In this document: piece by piece, positions 27,174-36,100 of the stretch
Position numbering within the stretch: position 1 is the first letter of the stretch
How the letters are laid out: each line of letters opens with the position of its first letter
Source: Mesonia profundi
GTDB taxonomy: Bacteria; Bacteroidota; Bacteroidia; Flavobacteriales; Flavobacteriaceae
Length of the DNA: 64,000 nt
Assembly (NCBI RefSeq): GCF_031085155.1
Contig: NZ_JAVHUL010000009.1
Coordinates: 1 to 64,000 of the forward strand
Direction: 5' to 3'
Notes under the pieces: generated by a model
The model's database searches: none
What the model was told of the DNA's origin: nothing
What the model saw: only the letters and a program-made list of their open reading frames with translations
Position numbers and translations under genes: made by a program

Positions 27174-27540
27174 AGGCAGTTTTTGAAAATCAAATCACTT
27201 CAATTCTGAGTTTACTCTCCCAAAAGTAAAAATACACTTGTCCGTTCGAGATCACATTTAAAAATTTTGAAAGCAATGATATTGACGTTCGATAACTTGC
27301 TGTCAGATCGAGTGAATTTTTTCGTAGCGACAGCCAAGAAAATAATTTGCTCGCCTGAACGGAACGGGCAGGCATTGAGTTCCTTAGTATTAACAAAGCT
27401 TCTCGATAAAGCCTACTCAGAAAATTTACGAAATCAAGATTTCTTATTTTCTAATTTGCTCCACTCGAAGTGACATGATCTTTTTCAAAATAGACTCAGC
27501 TTTTAAAATCCGGAAGACTAATTATTAAAACAATAAATTT
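27174..27540. other. 367-bp gap with degenerate repeats before bioB
   Basis: No gene is visible. The stretch CAGATCGAGTGAATTTTTTCG at about 27303-27323 resembles the repeat at 38071 (CAGTTCGAATGATTTTTCGTAG). The right side has an inverted-type mate (ATTTGCTCCACTCGAAGTGACATGATC, about 27454-27480). A GC-rich element CCTGAACGGAACGGGCAGG is at about 27354-27372. No riboswitch or BirA-like operator is obvious in front of bioB. Confidence 0.5.
27351..27374. repeat. GC-rich small palindromic element F
   Basis: GCCTGAACGGAACGGGCAGGC: GCCTG and CAGGC form the ends. It resembles the CCTG...CAGG elements at 44821 and 48221 in size and ends but differs in the centre. Confidence 0.45.
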
Positions 27541-28626
27541 ATGAACCATTCCAAAAAATGGACACGAGAAGAAGTTGTCGCTTTATACAACAAGCCGATG
27601 ATGGAGTTACTGTATGAAGCTGCCAGCATTCATAGGAAATACCACGATCCCAACAAAGTGCAAGTATCGACTTTGGTCTCTATAAAAACAGGAGGTTGCC
27701 CCGAAGATTGTGGCTATTGCCCACAAGCCGCTCGCTACCATACCCAAGTTGAAGCAGAAGGACTAATGGGAATTGATAAAGTTAAAGCTCAGGCGCTACG
27801 GGCAAAAGCTTCCGGGAGTTCAAGAATTTGTATGGGAGCAGCTTGGCGCAACGTTAAAGATGGCCCAGAATTTGACCAGGTTTTAGAAATGGTACGCTCC
27901 CTCAATAAGATGGATATGGAAGTGTGTTGTACGTTGGGAATGATTACCGAAAATCAGGCACAGCGACTTTCAGAAGCTGGTTTATATGCCTACAATCATA
28001 ATATTGACTCTTCCGAAGAATATTACGAAGAAATAATATCGACTAGAGGCTATAAAGACCGACTCCAAACGATTGAAAATGTGCGCAAAACCAACGTAAC
28101 GGTTTGTAGTGGAGGCATTATTGGAATGGGCGAGTGCATAGAAGATCGTGCTGATATGCTGATGACTTTGGCGTCGATGAGCCCACAACCCGAGTCCGTA
28201 CCCATTAATGCTCTTGTTCCTGTTGAAGGAACGCCTAAAGAGGAAATGCAACCGATCTCCATTTGGGAAATGGTCCGTATGATTGCCACGGCAAGAATCG
28301 TTTTGCCCGAGACACAAGTCCGTTTATCGGCAGGACGTACCCGTATGAGTCGAGAAGGCCAAGCCTTATGCTTTTTTGCCGGCGCCAATTCGATATTTGC
28401 CGGCGATAAATTACTCACAACGCCCAATCCCGATATCCATGAAGATATGAAGCTTTTCGAGGAGCTAGGTTTAGTTCCGCAGCAAGCTTTTGAAAAACAT
28501 CCACAACCCAAAACAACAGAAGCTAAAAATGCACAGTATCACGCCTTAGGAGAAAAGCCCAAATGGTCTCGTCCAGAGCACAAGATCCAGGATAATTTGG
28601 ATGCACAACACCAAAGAAAAAAATGA
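27541..28626 (+). CDS. bioB: Biotin synthase
   Basis: Radical SAM enzyme that inserts sulfur into dethiobiotin. 361 aa with the cluster motif C53-x3-C57-x2-C60 (GGCPEDCGYC), the segments YNHNIDSSEEYY and ICSGGIIGMGE-type loop, and the conserved Arg-containing VRLSAGRT region that binds the second cluster. No other bio genes are adjacent, so other steps must be encoded elsewhere. Together with the neighbouring hydrolase its codons look richer in G and C than the flanking core genes; this is a by-eye impression. Confidence 0.97.
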   Translation: MNHSKKWTREEVVALYNKPMMELLYEAASIHRKYHDPNKVQVSTLVSIKTGGCPEDCGYCPQAARYHTQVEAEGLMGIDKVKAQALRAKASGSSRICMGAAWRNVKDGPEFDQVLEMVRSLNKMDMEVCCTLGMITENQAQRLSEAGLYAYNHNIDSSEEYYEEIISTRGYKDRLQTIENVRKTNVTVCSGGIIGMGECIEDRADMLMTLASMSPQPESVPINALVPVEGTPKEEMQPISIWEMVRMIATARIVLPETQVRLSAGRTRMSREGQALCFFAGANSIFAGDKLLTTPNPDIHEDMKLFEELGLVPQQAFEKHPQPKTTEAKNAQYHALGEKPKWSRPEHKIQDNLDAQHQRKK

Positions 28627-28823
28627 TAAAACACTTTATGAAAAGGGGTATTTAAAATAATAAGGTTTGGATTTCTTTTGAAGTTCGACTTTTTTTCCTG
28701 TTAAATTGAATGAAATTTCACAATTGCGAGAGCGAGCAGTTTCTAGTTTGCCATTTCAGTAAAAAATGAAAGTTTATAAGTGGCAATAACTCGTTTGGAA
28801 GAAAGAGTAACTGTTCTGTATTC

Positions 28824-28857
28824 TTTGAACGTTCAAAAGAAGAGTTCACTATATTTG
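28824..28857 (+). promoter_or_regulatory. Promoter of the serine hydrolase gene, overlapping a perfect palindrome
   Basis: TTTG (28824-28827), a 22-nt spacer and TATATTTG (28850-28857) match the Bacteroidota -33/-7 consensus. The -33 element is the left end of the perfect 14-bp palindrome TTTGAACGTTCAAA (28824-28837), a good candidate operator. Confidence 0.6.
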
Positions 28858-28886
28858 TTCGGCACAATCATTAAAAATGCGCATAC

Positions 28887-30104
28887 ATGATTCCTAACAA
28901 CAAGCTTTTAATCTTACTATTTATAACACTGGTAACGCTAAGCATAAAAGCACAGGATTGTCAAAGTCTTGACACTGTGTTTGCTCCTAAAGAAAGAGAA
29001 CAAATTTCTGGCGAAACTATGGGTCAGAAACTGGAAAGTCTCCTCTTTTGGTCCCAGGACGAAAAGGAACGGCGTTTCCCGATGATGCAAGCTATTTTTC
29101 CGAGTCATCGCGTGCAGGTCGGAAAAACAGTTGATGAACTCGACCAAGGTCAATTGATCACTCCGCAATGGAAAGATGACAGAAGCTTGGATTCGTATAT
29201 GAAAGTTAATCATATTAAAGGCGTTCTCGTTTTGCAAAACGACTCCATAAGACTGGAAAAGTACGCAGCCGGCGTCGATCAAGAAAGCCTTTGGACTTCG
29301 TTTTCCATGGCAAAATCGGTTTCGTCCATGCTGCTGGGCGTCGCCTTAAAAGAGGGCGCTATTGAAAGTTTAGACGATGTTTTACAAAAATATATTCCGG
29401 AGTTAAAAGGCCACGATTACGGAAAAGTGACCGTGCGTCAATTACTCACCATGACTTCTGGTATTGCCTGGAACGAAGATTACGAAGATCCCAATGCCGA
29501 TGTGGCACAAATGTACCAGAACCCTTGTGAAAATAGCGAGTCTCATATTTTAACCTATATGAAATCACTAAAATTTGCACACGAACCCGGAACCCATTGG
29601 AATTATAGTACTGGGGAAACCGATTTAGTTGGAATTTTGATACAAAAAGCGACAGGAAAAAGCTTAGCCGATTACCTTTCTGAAAAGATTTGGCAACCTT
29701 GGGGAATGAAACACTGTGCGTATTGGTTGGCTGATGAGTGTAGCAATTTAAATATTGGTGGAAGTGGTCTTTCGGCTACGCTAAGAGATTACGCGCGCTT
29801 GGGAACGCTCATGTTAAATGAGGGGAGACTCGGCGATCAAAATCTCCTTGCCGAGGAGTATTTGGAGAAAGCCACCTCGCTTTTGTATGAAACTAACGAT
29901 CAAGGCGGGGGATATGGATATTTGTGGTGGCGTTTTAAAAACGGAAGCTACGCTGCTATCGGTATTTTTGGTCAGATGCTTTACGTTGATCCGCATAAAG
30001 ATCTTGTGATTGCCCAAATCGCAGCCTGGCCCAAAGCCAGTTCAGCTAAGCTCACCGAAAGTCGGCAAGCTTTTATCGAAGCGGTTCAACGGGAAATAGA
30101 CTAA
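28887..30104 (+). CDS. Exported serine hydrolase of the beta-lactamase/DD-peptidase family
   Basis: 405 aa: signal peptide (about 1-22), then a Beta-lactamase (class C-like) domain. The nucleophile is Ser140 in SMAK with Lys143; the second motif reads YST in HWNYSTGETD, and a late GYLWW-type segment closes the site. Family members include esterases, 6-aminohexanoate-dimer hydrolase relatives and D-aminopeptidases, and few are true beta-lactamases, so resistance should not be assumed. It sits after bioB with its own promoter and an operator-like palindrome, hence probably regulated separately. Confidence 0.88.
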   Translation: MIPNNKLLILLFITLVTLSIKAQDCQSLDTVFAPKEREQISGETMGQKLESLLFWSQDEKERRFPMMQAIFPSHRVQVGKTVDELDQGQLITPQWKDDRSLDSYMKVNHIKGVLVLQNDSIRLEKYAAGVDQESLWTSFSMAKSVSSMLLGVALKEGAIESLDDVLQKYIPELKGHDYGKVTVRQLLTMTSGIAWNEDYEDPNADVAQMYQNPCENSESHILTYMKSLKFAHEPGTHWNYSTGETDLVGILIQKATGKSLADYLSEKIWQPWGMKHCAYWLADECSNLNIGGSGLSATLRDYARLGTLMLNEGRLGDQNLLAEEYLEKATSLLYETNDQGGGYGYLWWRFKNGSYAAIGIFGQMLYVDPHKDLVIAQIAAWPKASSAKLTESRQAFIEAVQREID

Positions 30105-30244
30105 AGAAAAAAATCAGGTGATTCTTATCTCTCTTATATAAAACGGGTAAGTAATCGAGTTTTTGGAGTATAGAGATTTCTCTTCTATAGCATATTTATA
30201 TAAAAAGTTGAGAATACAAGTTTTGCTTTATCGGGTAAGACTCA

Positions 30245-31951
30245 TCAATCGGCCTTAACATATATTTTATTGAATTCACGTTTCATTTCGATGGTTCCTA
30301 GCAAGACTATTTCAGCTCCTTTGGGAAGTATGGTATCTGGTGATAATCGCGTTAGGACTTCAGATTTTTCTTTTAGGGCAATGACAGACAGTCCTGTTTT
30401 AGCACCTATACCAGATTCTGCGAGAGACTTTCCTTCTAAGGACTGTGGTATCCGGATAATAAATAAGGTAATCCCCTCGCCGAGAACGGTTAGTTCTTGA
30501 CCTTTAGAAATAGATAAAACTGCTTCAGACCCTAAGTTGGAATAGCTCAATACAAAATTGGCACCTGCCTTATGAATAATATCAATATTTCGGGCTTCAG
30601 ATATACGGCTCACTATTCTCAATTCCTTGTTCAACTGGCGGCAGTAGGAGGCGAGGTAAATATTCATGGTGTCATCATGGGTAGAAAGTAATACTGAAGG
30701 AGCTTCCATAATTCCAGCTCTTTTTAATAGCTTATAATCTGAGGCGTCTCCTACGAATACCTGATTGCAAAAAGGGCTTACTTTTTTACACACCTCTGGA
30801 TCTTTGTCTACTACATTCACCAAAACGCCATTTTTATACAAAGATTCTGCAGCTGCCGATCCTACGCTGCCGGCTCCAATCAACAATACTGGATTAGGAT
30901 TTACATTGTAATCGTGAAAGATTTCATCAATGTTATGAAGCTGTTTTTTATTTCCTATGATGACTAGAACGCTATCGTGTGTCAATTTTTCATGACCAGT
31001 TATAGGCTGCAATCTACCTCGCTCCCATATTCCGACAATACTGATCCCGAAATCTTGTCTTAAGTTCGTCTCCCGAATGATTTTAGAAACCAAGGGGGTA
31101 TTGTGAATGGGTAATTCGGCGATCAATAGGTCTTCATATTGCCCTATGGGCTGAGATTTTGCATGTTGTGCGTTTACCCTGTTGGCCAATTGCTCGCCTA
31201 GCCATTTTTTTAAAGGCAGCACATGGTCGGCTCCGCTTAGTTGCTGTACATCTACTGAGTCAATATCGGCGGCTATGGCAATAATGGGAATCGTGGGAGC
31301 AATTTCCCGTATAGTGAGAATGATCTTGGTATTTACAATGTCACCCCTATTGACCAAAATCAGTTTTGCATCCTTAATATTAGCAAGGCTAAAGGTTTCC
31401 TTGTTATCCAATTCTCCAAATAGTACAGGAACCTGATTATCATAATTTTTAAGCGCCTTTTCTAGATCGTTTTCAATAACGTAATACGGGGTGCCTTCCT
31501 GTTTAAATCGTTCGGTAAGATCTCTTGCTATAACATCATAAGAACATATCAAGATGTGATTTTTTGTTCCGGTAGGGGTTTGTCGAGGGACCTTATTTTT
31601 ATTTTTTGACTCTAAGAGAGGTACATAAAAATGTCTGATAAAAGCAAACGGCAAAACAATCAATAACATAAAGATACCAGAAAGTAATACCACGATGCTG
31701 AAAGCACGGCCGAGATCGGAAGCGAAGGTGATATCTCCGAAACCAAGGGTACTCATTACAGTAAGTGTCCAGTAAAAACCGGTGACCCAAGAATGATCTT
31801 GACCTTCAATCCCCATGATAAGATGGAAAAGAATAGAAAAAATTATAATGACAGCTCCTAAAAGAGCCAAATATTTAAGTAGTATTTTGGAGTTTTTTTT
31901 AAAGTCTCTGTCATCCATATAATAGGCTAACTGACTACCGACAAATTTCAT
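30245..31951 (-). CDS. Potassium channel with two RCK (TrkA-N/TrkA-C) domains
   Basis: 568 aa. Two N-terminal membrane helices (about 27-47 and 82-105) flank a pore loop with the selectivity-type filter TLGFGD (residues 68-73). Two cytoplasmic RCK units follow: the first TrkA-N near 132-245 (ILICSYDVIARDL) with a TrkA-C near 260-335, the second TrkA-N near 350-465 (VLLIGAGSVGSAAAESL) with a TrkA-C near 485-565. The second Rossmann motif GxGxxG is intact, the first is degenerate (CSYDVIA), so ligand binding is probably at the second site. Predicted ligand-gated K+ conductance or efflux at the inner membrane. Convergent with the hydrolase gene. Confidence 0.92.
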   Translation of the reverse strand: MKFVGSQLAYYMDDRDFKKNSKILLKYLALLGAVIIIFSILFHLIMGIEGQDHSWVTGFYWTLTVMSTLGFGDITFASDLGRAFSIVVLLSGIFMLLIVLPFAFIRHFYVPLLESKNKNKVPRQTPTGTKNHILICSYDVIARDLTERFKQEGTPYYVIENDLEKALKNYDNQVPVLFGELDNKETFSLANIKDAKLILVNRGDIVNTKIILTIREIAPTIPIIAIAADIDSVDVQQLSGADHVLPLKKWLGEQLANRVNAQHAKSQPIGQYEDLLIAELPIHNTPLVSKIIRETNLRQDFGISIVGIWERGRLQPITGHEKLTHDSVLVIIGNKKQLHNIDEIFHDYNVNPNPVLLIGAGSVGSAAAESLYKNGVLVNVVDKDPEVCKKVSPFCNQVFVGDASDYKLLKRAGIMEAPSVLLSTHDDTMNIYLASYCRQLNKELRIVSRISEARNIDIIHKAGANFVLSYSNLGSEAVLSISKGQELTVLGEGITLFIIRIPQSLEGKSLAESGIGAKTGLSVIALKEKSEVLTRLSPDTILPKGAEIVLLGTIEMKREFNKIYVKAD

Positions 31952-32338
31952 GAGCTGTATTTTAAATAGGTTTAGGATTTCGTTATTTTAAATCCTCAAT
32001 CTATACAATTTATGTCATGTTATTCGTATTTCAAGGATAAGATTTCAACGATGACTTGCTAAAGAAGGGATAGTACCAATTAAACATTCAAATCTTGCAT
32101 AAAATTCATTTCTTTTATGTTTCCTTGTTGTTGTAGAATCGAACCGTTCCCAGTACTCAAGATGCTTAAATTTTCTTCCTAAAAAAAAACTAAAAATACT
32201 TCAATTTTTTAATGCCGTATTAAAAAGCTTAATTGGTATTATCCATAATTCAGAATAAGATAAGTTACATAAAATGTAAATAAATAACCGTATGTGTTAT
32301 TTGTAGCATCTATTTGTATAGATTAAATACTTTCATAA
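31952..32338. other. 387-bp intergenic region with no visible gene
   Basis: AT-rich, no open frame of note on either strand and no strong hairpin. An A-run (about 32180-32189) and several direct AT-rich stretches are present. The right end carries the higBA promoter region, but no exact TAnnTTTG box is found; TCTATTTG near 32309 is the closest. Confidence 0.5.
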
Positions 32339-32635
32339 GTGCATGTAATTTCATTTAAAAAGCTTAAGGCATATTCTTCGAAAGAGACCAATGCGAAGAC
32401 TGCCTTGCGAGATTGGTTTAAAGTAACCAAGAAGGCTGAATGGGAAAACTTCTCGGACTTAAGAAACACTTTTAATTCAGCCGACAATGTTGGACACGAT
32501 AGGTACGTATTCAATGTAAAAGAAAACCACTATAGAATTGTAGCCATCGTTTTATTTAAAGTAAAAAGGGTTTATATACGTTGGATTGGCAACCACAATG
32601 ATTATAATAGAATAAAAAATATAGATACATTATAA
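32339..32635 (+). CDS. higB: HigB-type toxin (mRNA interferase)
   Basis: 98 aa of the HigB toxin family (RelE-like fold), which cleaves mRNA on the ribosome. Conserved features are the start HVISFKKLKAYSS, AKTALRDWF, the WENFSDLRNTF segment, and the C-terminal YRIVAIV...VYIRWIGNHNDYNRI with catalytic-type basic and aromatic residues. The start is a GTG at 32339, chosen because HVIS matches the family N-terminus and no in-frame ATG precedes the conserved part. The antitoxin gene follows after 4 nt. Confidence 0.9.
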   Translation: MHVISFKKLKAYSSKETNAKTALRDWFKVTKKAEWENFSDLRNTFNSADNVGHDRYVFNVKENHYRIVAIVLFKVKRVYIRWIGNHNDYNRIKNIDTL

Positions 32636-32639
32636 TATC

Positions 32640-32993
32640 ATGGAAACTGTAACACATAAAGCATTCGTTAAAGCTAATATCCGCTTAGAAAAGCTTCTTA
32701 AGGAGGTAGATAATGACACTTCTGAAGATGCTCCCCTAATGATAGAGCTTTTGGAAGTAAGTGATATTATAGAGCAATACGAGGAAGCCCATTACCCAAT
32801 CGGATTGCCTACCCTTACGGAAATGATAGAGTTGCGTATGTTTGAAATGAACTTAAAAAGAAAGGATTTAGCTGTTTTGTTAAATACAAATTCTTCTAGA
32901 ATTAGCGATTACTTAAACGGAAAAAGAGAAATCACTTTGAGCGTAGCCAAGGCTTTGCATCAAAAATTGAATATTGATATTATTCTTCAATGA
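32640..32993 (+). CDS. higA: HigA-type antitoxin
   Basis: 117 aa: an N-terminal helical region that binds toxin (about 1-65) and a C-terminal XRE-type HTH (about 68-115: TEMIELRMFEMNLKRKDLAVLL, SSRISDYLNGKREITLSVA). In the HigBA order the toxin comes first, as here. It normally represses its own operon. A homologous but broken copy lies at 44570. Adjacent intergenic sequence to the right holds a dispersed repeat, so the locus sits in a variable patch. Confidence 0.92.
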   Translation: METVTHKAFVKANIRLEKLLKEVDNDTSEDAPLMIELLEVSDIIEQYEEAHYPIGLPTLTEMIELRMFEMNLKRKDLAVLLNTNSSRISDYLNGKREITLSVAKALHQKLNIDIILQ

Positions 32994-33066
32994 GCAATTC
33001 ATAAAAGTAGGAATGAAGTTTAACATCACCATGACTTTATAAGTTATCATTTAATCTCTCATTGAG

Positions 33067-33126
33067 GGTTTAACCCGTCCAAACGGCACGGGTGGATTCC
33101 CCGAGATTCTTGATTTAAATCAAGAA
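33067..33126. repeat. Dispersed repeat copy B with 20-bp perfect palindrome
   Basis: GGTTTAACCCGTCCAAACGG runs into CACGGGTGGATTCCCCGAG and ATTCTTGATT. The end TTCTTGATTTAAATCAAGAA (33107-33126) is a perfect 20-bp palindrome, one nt from the uvrA2-like stop, so it may also end that transcript. Confidence 0.55.
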
Positions 33127-33127
33127 C

Positions 33128-36100
33128 TCATTCCAAAACTACCCCAAACTCTATTTTTCCTAACAAATAAAGATTGTGATCAATAATTAAAATATCATTG
33201 GCTTCACTGAGTTTTTGAAGTATCGCATACAATAAATCAATATCTGCATAATGCAGTCCGGTGCTGGGTTCATCTAAAATATACAGCGCTCCGGTCGTTT
33301 GTTCCTGTAACCAATTCAACAATAATAAGCGTTGCTTCTCTCCAGAAGAAAGGGATTGTACGGGCTGATCTAAACTGAGATGTGCCAACCCGATTTCATC
33401 CAACTGATTTAAAAAGGCTAAGGTTTTAGCGGGTACTTTAGCGGCTTCTAACCATACTTTTAATTCTGTGATATTTAAAGCAAGTACCTCCGCGATATTT
33501 TTCGACTGTACTTTAGGTGCCAATACCTGCGGCTGATAGCGTTGCCCTTTACACACTTCACATTTTTCAATCACATTAGCGGCTACATCCAAACTGGTTT
33601 CCAAATAGCCTTTTCCTTTACAGTTTGAGCACTGACTGCTCTTCGTTTTATAGGAAAAGTCCTTGGCCTTTAAGCTGGTTTCAGTAGCAAAAATTTTACT
33701 GATGTCCTTCAGTAAATTCAAATAAGATACTAATAACGTACTCGCATGAGATCGTAGTATTTTAGGTTCAAAATACTGCGCTCCTGTGTAGCTCTTCGGA
33801 AAAATTATGCTCTCACAGTTTACAGGCTGATCCGTTTGAATACTCGGAATCAAGATGTCTTTCACTAAGGTAGTTTTTCCTATGCCAGATTTACCGGTTA
33901 GAGCGGTGATTCCCCCAACAGGTACTTCTAATGCATCTTTCACTAAGCTGTGTTTGGCTAGCTTCCGAATGCCAATAGACTCTTTACCCTTTTTAAACTC
34001 CAACGTTTGGGTTGGCGTTTTTAAAAATGGATGACAATCGGCTTGTTTTAAAAAATCCTGAGGCTTGCCTTCATACGTAATATAACCTCCCAACTTACCT
34101 GCTTGAGGTCCGAGTTGAACCAACTGATCCCCTGCCAGGATAATTTCCTTATTGTGCTCGATCACGATGACCGTATTTCCTTTTTCAATAAGCTCTTTAA
34201 GAATTTGGATCAAGTCCGGAATATTGTCATTCGATAAGCCAGCAGAAGGCTCGTCTAATAAATAAGTAACCCCCTTAAGCGGACTATTCAATTGTTTGAT
34301 GAGCTCCACGCGTTGATTTTCTCCCCCAGAAAGCGTAGGTGATTTTCGGTTGAGTTGCAAATGATCAATGTGCAATTGCTTCGCTCTTTGGATGGTATTG
34401 ATTAAATGAGGCTGAATTTTGGCTATGAGTTTTTGATCCATCTCTTCTCGATGGTCAGTAGCAGCAAGCCACTTTTCCAAAGCTTTAAAATCCATGGATT
34501 TTATGTTATGAATAGATTTGCCTGCGATTTTAAAAGCTAATCGCTCTGGCTTTAATCCACTGCCTTCACAATGGCTGCATTCGCTATAGGAAAAGAGGGC
34601 GGTAAGCTGCTTGATGTTTTTATTCTTTCGAGTCTTAAAATATTCGTCTTGCAAATAATGAAAGAGGCCTTCCCACTTCATACGCAAGGCTTGCGTTCGT
34701 TCCCTTGTTTTCGTTTTGTACAGCCAGTTGGCTTTCCATATTTTTTCACCCGTTCCCTGCAGTAAAATTTCTTTTTGTAAGTCGCTTAGTTCTTTAAAAG
34801 GAGTTTTCAGTGTAAATCCATAGTCTTCTCCTACTTTTTGTAAAACCGCCATATGCTTACCTGCCGGGTCTCCATAATATCCCACGGCTTTGTTATGCGC
34901 AAAGAGTCCGCTGGCGATGCTTTTATCAGCATCCAAAACTAGTTTATTGAGATTGGGGAGTAGTTCTTGCCCCAAGCCTTGACAGACTGCACATTTTCCC
35001 AATTCATGATTATTAGAAAAATGGCTGGCCGATAATTCCTCTCCTTCATATTGCGCCTTTCTGGAAAAAGCAAAGCGCAAGATTTTATCAATTCCTGTTT
35101 GCTTTGCAATATCTGTGCGTTGCGAGTAATTTTTTTGTTTACGGGTGATGCAAATCGTAGGGGTGAGGCCTTGAATATAATTGACATCAAACTGAAAATT
35201 CACGCCTACTCTAGATTGCTGATAACTTGAAAACTGCTTGGTCATTTCTTGTAATCCAAAGCCGTGCAAGGTATCAATCACCAACGAGGATTTCCCAGAA
35301 CCTGAAATGCCGGTGACTACCGTTAACTGATGTTTGGGCAGATTTAAGTAGAGGTCTTTAAGCGCATGCGTGCGTGCGCCTTGAATGGAAATAGTATCAC
35401 GCTGCTGTACAGCTTCTTCTTTGATCTCAATAGGTTGAACCTCCAGTGCATTGTCTACGAACGTATCACATGTAGATTGAAAAAGAGAATGGTTCTCAAA
35501 GCAAATAATGCCTGCCGTTTGTTGTTTCAGTTGCTGCAAGGCATTCAACAGCTGCTTCACATTTTGTCGATGCAATCCTATACTGGGTTCTTCCAGTAAA
35601 AGTAGTGTTGTTTTCGATTTCTTGGCAAAATGCTTGGTGAGCTTAATACGTTGCGCCTCTCCACCAGATAAGGTGTTGGAAGGCTGTCCTAATTTAATAT
35701 AACCCAGCCCCAGCTGCAGCATTAAAGACAGTATTTCCTTGATTTTCTTTTCTTCGGAAAAGAAATCATAAGCTTCCTCTATGCTCAGGGTATAGATTTC
35801 TGCAATATTTTTATCTTTCCAATGCACGCGAAGTACTTCCGGCTTAAAACGTTTGCCATTACATGTAGGGCAAATCTGGTTGATTGTACCCAGCGCACTC
35901 ATAGATAAAGTAATGACGCCAGCCCCTTCGCAGGCTTCACATCGTCCAGTTTTGTTGTTAAAGGAAAAAGCACCCTTTCCTAATTTTAAAGTTTTCGCCT
36001 TTGGCGTTTTCGCGAGTAGGTCACGTATTTTATTGGCTAAGCCCACATAGGTCGCGGGATTACTTCGAGGCGTTTTCCCTATGGGTTGATCGTTTACCGT

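Noticed and set aside
27267-27473. 68-aa plus-strand and 68-aa minus-strand frames in the gap before bioB
   Set aside because: They cover the degenerate repeats and have no domain, signal or promoter.
27174-27540. Possible biotin or TPP riboswitch before bioB
   Set aside because: No conserved riboswitch core was seen; the gap consists of repeats and no BirA operator-like palindrome is evident. The local BirA has no HTH.
28887-30104. Antibiotic-resistance beta-lactamase call
   Set aside because: The SxxK and Y motifs only place it in the serine hydrolase superfamily. Most family members of this size in Bacteroidota are esterases or peptidases.
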